Source: Toxonevra muliebris (Eukaryota; Arthropoda; Insecta; Diptera; Pallopteridae). From it: a stretch of 64,000 bases of DNA. The notes beneath the pieces were generated by a model. It was not told the DNA's origin, ran no database searches, and saw only the letters and a list, made by a program, of their open reading frames with translations. The stretch is from NCBI GenBank assembly GCA_963691655.1, contig OY829328.1, positions 28,973,890-29,037,889 on the forward strand, read 5' to 3'. Below, piece by piece: positions 59,213 through 64,000 of the stretch. Numbering within the stretch: the stretch's first letter is position 1; each line of letters opens with the position of its first letter. Made by a program: the position numbers and the translations under genes.

Positions 59213-60094
59213 GGGGAATATCGAACCACACTTTGATTTTGACTGATAATTCACCCTAAAAAAAGAACCAAAATGCCACGTTTTGGTAGTTTCAGAATTT
59301 AAAAATTCGAATTTGATGTAAAGTTTTAAGCGTTATACCAAAATATTCGATTTTGTCAATTTGAAAAATCGTGCGAAATGTCGAACCACTTTGCAAATTG
59401 AGAAAATTCGAACAAATATTGATGTAAATCATTTATTTATGACTTCGTTATGGAAAAACATAAGATTTGAATTAAAAATATAGAGAAAAAATCGATGTTA
59501 TTTATTCGGAGTCGCTGTTTTTGCATGTGAAATAGCCACCAGTCATGTGTACACATCGCAAGTGATTGTCGATTTTAATCTCCTTTATGGCCGCTAAATA
59601 TTCTTGGAGATCATCGGATCGATCATGTTTTGCAACGTAACGCGGCATATTGACGTTAAATTACTAAAAACTAATTTTTTGTCGATAATTTACTATATAA
59701 CTTAGTGCTTCGATACTCCCCACAAAAAGTGGTTCGACATTCCCCAAAAGCTGTGTTCTACAAAATAGCCGCCCATGAGTCACAGAACCAAATTTCATGC
59801 AAAAAAACTTTTTTGACTGTAAATAATATTCACACACAATGATTTGAAAAATATTTACCTGCTTGGTTTTACGCAAAAATGTTGAAAAAGCAATGTAATT
59901 TTAAAGCACAAAAACACTTTTGAAATCTCAAAAATCATTTGATTATCGCAGATAGCACAAAATACTTCTCATCGGTTCGACTGCTAATGAAAAAATGAGA
60001 TGAAGCTGAAACAATACGATGGCAAAAGTTTCGTATAGATCGAATGTCAGATAATACAGTTAAAACTAATGGTTCGACAGTCCCCACATTCCCC
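59213..60094 (-). mobile_element. TA-flanked DNA element with GGGGAAT ends and CGAACCAC repeats
   Basis: The left end is GGGGAATATCGAACCAC at 59213; the right end read inward from 60094 is GGGGAATGTGGGGACTGTCG followed by AACCA. TA flanks both (59211-59212 and 60095-60096), the left one being the last unit of a (TA)n run. The end motif recurs inside at about 59385-59398, and inverted at 59703-59719 and 59728-59745. A short minus-strand reading frame lies at 59502-59648. TA targets and the N-terminal look of that frame suggest a pogo-like element, 882 bases and non-autonomous. Confidence 0.7.
59502..59648 (-). CDS. 48-residue reading frame inside the GGGGAAT element, pogo-like N-terminus
   Basis: Start ATG at 59648, stop TAA at 59502-59504. 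It begins MPRYVAKHDRSDDLQEYLAA and continues IKEIKIDNHLRCVHM to KNSDSE. The 'MPR-Y--K-DR--D-L-E-L-AIK' opening resembles the first helix of the helix-turn-helix in pogo and Tigger transposases. The rest of that domain does not follow in the same frame. It is either the 5' exon of a spliced transposase or a truncated remnant. The element's left end lies about 290 bases past the stop, so little further coding sequence remains. I see no splice donor that clearly rescues it. Confidence 0.4.
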   Translation of the reverse strand: MPRYVAKHDRSDDLQEYLAAIKEIKIDNHLRCVHMTGGYFTCKNSDSE

Positions 60095-60096
60095 TA

Positions 60097-61442
60097 CATT
60101 TTTCGAAATTATTATGAAATGTTCCAAATTAAGGCATATGTAAGAAATTGTCATACAAATTTAAACTTTTTTTTTTATTATTATACAATATAATATTCAC
60201 ATTTTTAAATTGAATTTTAAAATTATTGGGAAAAGCTGCAGCCCCCATAATCCATAGTTAACTTTAATTGTTTTTTGATGTTAGATTTTATCATATCGCC
60301 TATGGAATTTCCCAAGCTTGGGAAGTAGAGGATTAAGTCAAGCACTTTTGCCTTGCATACAAAGTGGCGCAAAAGTCATGACCCAATGGAAAAATGATCT
60401 CAGTTTTGTAAAGGGTTTCTTATGTCATCGCGACTTTGATATTTGTGAAGTAAAAAGAAGTAAATAACACAAGTACACTAACCGTGGATTCTATACTCCT
60501 CAAACAATGGAATAGTTGGACTGTAATGGTATTACATCACGTTTTGACAAATTCGCAGTAATTCTCAAGATCATCCGATCTGAACATTCAAGACATAATT
60601 TTTTGAGGCTATTTAAAGTTATTGGTCAATGTGAGAAAAGAGATGGAAAATGGCATAAAAGAGATCAAATTGGCATGAAAACTAGAGACCAAAACAATAT
60701 AATTTTCAATACTTATTGCAACGAAATCCAAGGTATAGATAAAAAATTAAAGAATACAATGTTTTTTTATTTAGCAAAAAGGTATTTATAGTTAAATTAA
60801 ATTGGAATCACCGATCTCCTTACCGGAATGTGCTCAAATTAACTACTGTCAGCACAAGTCACTACACAATAGTAGTTCCTTCATCGCCTTTGAGCATCCT
60901 TTTTAATGAACATTAATACGGTGATGACAACAGTGAGAAAGTAGTTTTCTGCAGCCTTTACTAATTCTTAAACTTCCTTCAGCCAAACAAAAATTCAAAA
61001 TTTTAAGAAACTAGATCTAAATCATAATTATTTTTTTCCAGTATGCCGAATGAAATATGTATCCTTTAATTCCCCAAAAAAAACTTCCAACATAAATTTA
61101 AGTTTTTTCCTTCGAATTTACCTTGAGAGAAAATATGCGTTTTAGTCGAAAGTCTCAGGCCAAAGTAAGAATTTTAAATTTTATAAAACTATGCAATCAC
61201 TTCTTGTCGATCTTAAGAAAATTTCAAACTTGTGTGAAACTTAACTCCATTGATTATGAAAGATAGAACACAGCATAATTATGGAAGCCATAAAAGATAG
61301 CTTTCAAATAGAAAGATTCCTCCAAGAACAAAAAAAGAAATAACAAAAAATACTTATGTGTCTTTTAATTGATACCAACCTCTCTAAAGACAAAAGAATA
61401 TAATTATGCGATATGAGAGAGAAGAGCATGCAAGTAATGATA
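60097..61442. other. No gene seen
   Basis: AT-rich. A frame at 60516-60791 of 91 residues has mixed composition but no recognisable motif. The word GTGGCGCAAAAGTCATGACCC at 60364 looks repeat-derived. Confidence 0.4.
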
Positions 61443-61673
61443 CCCAACGGGCCCGATTGTCAGCAGCTCGCCTGAGGAGTAAAAGGTCAGCACTTGTTGT
61501 TTTTGTTTTGTTAGCGACCACTTGCTGCCGAAAAGCAATCGTTTCCGAATCAAACAACGACAAGATCGTCGTAATTTCATAGGGTGGCCAGACTATACTT
61601 TTTTTTATCGTTTTCAAACCGAAATATTCAGTAATCTCATCGTTTTCAAGCCGATAAACTTTTTATTATATTT

Positions 61674-61684
61674 TGGTCACACTA
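61674..61684 (+). promoter_or_regulatory. Core-promoter Motif 1 (M1BP-type) match
   Basis: TGGTCACACTA fits the fly Motif 1 consensus YGGTCACACTR at every position. In Drosophila this motif sits near transcription starts of housekeeping genes and binds M1BP. The possible first exon starts just downstream. Confidence 0.55.
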
Positions 61685-61787
61685 AAAAAAAAAAAATGCA
61701 AACGAAATTTAAAAATAAACGTAGGAGTCAGTCGCGTGTTGTTTTAAAGTGAAACGGTCATCGGCAATTGTTGAAAATAATTAAAAG

Positions 61788-61873
61788 GTATGAACGTATA
61801 TACAAATTAAATTGAAAAAATATAACAAATGAAAAAATACCATATAATGTGTGTATATCTTTTGTATTTGCAG
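61788..61873 (+). other. Putative 86-base intron in the captured fragment
   Basis: Donor AAG|GTATGA at 61787/61788; acceptor TTTGTATTTGCAG ending at 61873. Both fit fly splice consensus, and the length is usual for short fly introns. Confidence 0.5.
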
Positions 61874-61875
61874 AT

Positions 61876-61983
61876 AGTGTTAAAAGGGAAAATTTCGGCT
61901 TCAACCAATTTGAAGCAGCGATGAGTAAGACGGCATCCAATCTTATAGATGATGCTGCAAGAAATTCCGCCGAAATAAATTAA
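61876..61983 (+). CDS. Short coding exon in the captured fragment, function unknown
   Basis: The frame is open from the exon start and ends with TAA at 61981-61983. The first ATG, at 61921, would give 20 residues (MSKTASNLIDDAARNSAEIN). The frame is also open upstream for 15 more codons (VKRENFGFNQFEAA), so the exon may continue a protein begun in the first exon. A start at the ATG 61696 with an alternative donor (AAAC|GTAGGA) would join in phase. The composition is that of a normal soluble protein, not of AT-rich noise. I do not recognise the family. An AATAAA overlaps the stop region. Confidence 0.35.
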   Translation, partial: SVKRENFGFNQFEAAMSKTASNLIDDAARNSAEIN

Positions 61984-62405
61984 ACTCTAATCTTAAATAC
62001 TTAGTTATAATTATAAGTAATATATATTTGGTTATTTAAAAGTTATTTAAAATATAAATTGTTAAAACATGAAAATCAAATTTTGACCTTATTTTATAAA
62101 GCAGAGTGGAGGTAAAAACGAATGAACTGCTGACGCAAAGATTTCGTGAGAGGTCTTTTGAAGCACTTAGAAAGAAGAAGAAGAATGTTGTAGAGCAGGG
62201 CAGTGGAAAAATGCGAAAGAAATGCTGACGCAAAGATCTCATGGGAGGCCTTTCAAAGCACTCCAAAAGGAGGGTAAACGGAGTGCTTTTTTCCAATGAC
62301 ATGTAATGTTAAAAACGTAATGGTGTGTCATACGGAGAGGAAGCGCCTACAGCTGACTTGTCAGCACTCCGAAAGGCCTTTTGGAGTGCTTTTTTTCCCG
62401 TTGGG

Positions 62406-63946
62406 ATAGTTCAATAAGCAGCGACGACAGCGGCGCTTCCTTTTAGAATTACAAGACTGTGAAAATAAAATTGCACAACAATATCGCATGACAAAAACAG
62501 TCTCACACACACACATACAATCCTCGTGTATATGTATGCATGTACATTAAAAGGAAAACAAGAAAAACAAATATAAAAAAAAATAAACAAAAGAATATAT
62601 AAAAAAATGCACTACACAGTACTACACAGTACAACAAGGCAAAAGAGGCACACTTTTAGTGCACATAATAATTTATGTCATACAAACAACAACACACTCA
62701 TACATACAAGAACACAAACATACATGCGTATACATTTGTTTATTTATTTTAGCGTTGACATTTGTGTAAAAGGATACCATAAGAAATAAACAAAACGACA
62801 AATAACAATAACAACAATGAAATACCAACCAACTCCAAATAACAATGATGAAAATAGCATCATTAACAACAACAAATGCGTACTACATATAGCAAAAGTA
62901 AAAACAAATACAATTTTAAATTATAAATATAAAACAACAATAATAAAAAACCCATAAAAACCCAATAAACGTTTTTTTGTAAGTGCTTTAAGAGTAATTT
63001 AATACGTGAATTATACACTGAAAAAAAACCAAATTTGTGAATCGTTTTTTAAGACAACATATACAATTTGAAACCAAAAACATTTCACAAAAAAATGGTA
63101 AAGACTCGAAAATAACAGCAGCAAAATGCAAAAACTGCAGTGATTTTTTTTTTTAATTTCTTTATCGTGTCATCATGCCATCGTTCTGATGTTGTCACTT
63201 TGATGACAGACACTGATGATATTTGACTTTGAATTTTGTGTTATTTTTCATGTAGCACAAATACACGCATTCGCATTTTCAGTCATTAATACTATAGATA
63301 CTAGTCATTAATACTATAATATATCATGCATGAAAACTAGAACAATCTTAACCCAGATAATCCCGAATTATTTTTTTGTAAATTTTTTCAAGTGTATAGG
63401 TATAATTACTTGAATAGGAATTATTACTATTCATTTTGACAAAATCAATGATAATCGAATAAAAAAGAAAACTAACTAAAACTTGAAAAAACTCATTACC
63501 ACGAGATATTGAGCAAGCCTGAAAAGTCGCGACTATTTTTTCATCCAGTTGAAGCCTTATTTTCATCTGTCAACCCTAATTGTAAGTCACGATTAACCAA
63601 AAACATTCATTACAATATACAACTTTTTGTAAATTAAATTAAATAATTTCACAATTTTTTAAAAACTATCGCTAAATGTTGGCAGGCTGAAAAAAAATAT
63701 TAAGGAACTTTTTATTGTATTTCAGGCTTCATTATTCTGATTAATAATTTGTAGGTTCAATATTTTGAGTAAAATACTTTTACCAATGATATCTTTTTCT
63801 AAATCGTATTAAGCAAATGTGTGTATTGGTTGCTGAGGATAACCCTGCCTCCGTCATTGTTTAACCTTAAATATCTCGTTGCGAACCCTGCGAACTCTGC
63901 ACAAAGGTTTAATTTTTATTGGTTTTTTGTTACCCTTCAATCACCC
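62406..63946. other. No gene seen; simple repeats
   Basis: CACA and ACAA words at 62500-62530 and 62680-62890, a repeated ACTACACAGT at 62612, the duplicated phrase CTAGTCATTAATACTATA near 63284-63318, and AT-rich sequence. Confidence 0.45.
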
Positions 63947-63950
63947 TTAA

Positions 63951-64000
63951 CCCTCTTGCAGGCAGGTCCGCCTAAAAGCGGGCAACCGCTTGATGCAATT
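63951..64000. mobile_element. Possible end of another TTAA-flanked element, cut by the window edge
   Basis: TTAA at 63947-63950 is followed by CCCTCTTGCAGGCAGGTCCG and an inner palindrome-like GCCTAAAAGCGGGC. The layout is that of the other TTAA elements here, but only one end is inside the window. Confidence 0.35.

Larger units (their letters stand above)
61578..62124 (+). other. Internal insert of the MITE, probable captured gene fragment
   Basis: The insert contains, in order, a promoter Motif 1 match (61674-61684), a possible first exon, an intron with good splice sites (61788-61873), a second exon with an open frame (61876-61983) and an AT-rich tail. The order is that of a small fly gene's 5' region joined to a short coding exon. 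The MITE has no coding need for it, so capture of host DNA by the element is my preferred reading. A second, unrelated insertion is the alternative. Confidence 0.5.
61443..62405 (+). mobile_element. MITE with CCCAACGG ends carrying a 547-base internal insert
   Basis: The outer parts match the copy at 11342-11769 closely: CCCAACGG at 61443-61450, CCGTTGGG at 62398-62405, the AACTGCTGACGCAAAGAT direct repeats (from 62125 and about 62220) and the AAGGCCTT-centred palindrome at 62364-62389. Where the first copy has ten bases (11477-11486), this one has 61578-62124. ATA is found on both outer sides, a possible 3-base target duplication. The insert has gene-like signals. Confidence 0.78.

Noticed and set aside
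60516..60791. 91-residue frame
   Set aside because: Mixed composition but no motif, no splice or promoter context and no second copy; not better than chance.
1..64000. tRNA, rRNA and known structured RNA genes
   Set aside because: I looked for tRNA B-box-like GGTTCGAATCC words and rRNA-like GC-rich blocks on both strands and found none convincing; a tRNAscan or Infernal run would settle it.

Overview
The window reads as non-coding, repeat-filled DNA from a higher dipteran fly. The evidence is a strongly AT-rich composition, many CATA/TATG, CAA/CTG and A/T homopolymer tracts of the kind common in flies, insect-type LINE and Tc1/mariner/pogo/piggyBac-like remnants, and a match to the fly core-promoter Motif 1 at 61674-61684. 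A tephritid fruit fly is my best guess, but that is inference. I find no complete host gene, no tRNA or rRNA and no CRISPR array. The window is best read as intergenic or long-intron sequence.

Layout. 1-6.1 kb: a decayed mariner-type element (copy A), a 0.6 kb tandem/inverted repeat block, and two LINE fragments on the minus strand. 8.1-9.2 kb: mariner copy B, followed by an unassigned block with a 53-bp tandem repeat. 11.3-11.8 kb: a MITE with CCCAACGG ends. 15.0-21.9 kb: a 130-bp TTAA-flanked hairpin element, a 210-bp inverted-repeat element, a Jockey-like reverse transcriptase scrap and a second TTAA-flanked element. 27.1-29.2 kb: a broken, intron-containing coding fragment beside a Tc1 element with IR/DR ends. 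32.8-34.3 kb: a pogo-like element with a piggyBac-like MITE nested inside it. 36.1-37.95 kb: the most complete LINE, with reverse transcriptase and RNase H. 40.8-42.1 kb: mariner copy C. 43.3-45.3 kb: a TE-type reading frame with a possible intron. 48.3-48.9 kb: a composite repeat. 55.8-56.3 kb: a second copy of the nested MITE, inverted. 58.4-60.1 kb: an A-rich degenerate minisatellite and a TA-flanked element with an unrecorded 48-residue reading frame. 61.4-62.4 kb: a second CCCAACGG MITE that carries an internal segment looking like a captured host gene fragment (promoter motif, intron, short reading frame). 63.95 kb to the end: a possible further TTAA element cut by the window edge.

The elements do not form a pathway. 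They record successive insertions. The DD37E-type mariner copies share ends but carry different deletions. Several TTAA-flanked short elements share one design: a C-rich or C-starting end and, in some, a subterminal palindrome. Two TA-flanked elements have GGGG-starting ends and reading frames resembling the start of pogo-type transposases. All transposases seen are broken, so any mobility would need enzymes from elsewhere in the genome.
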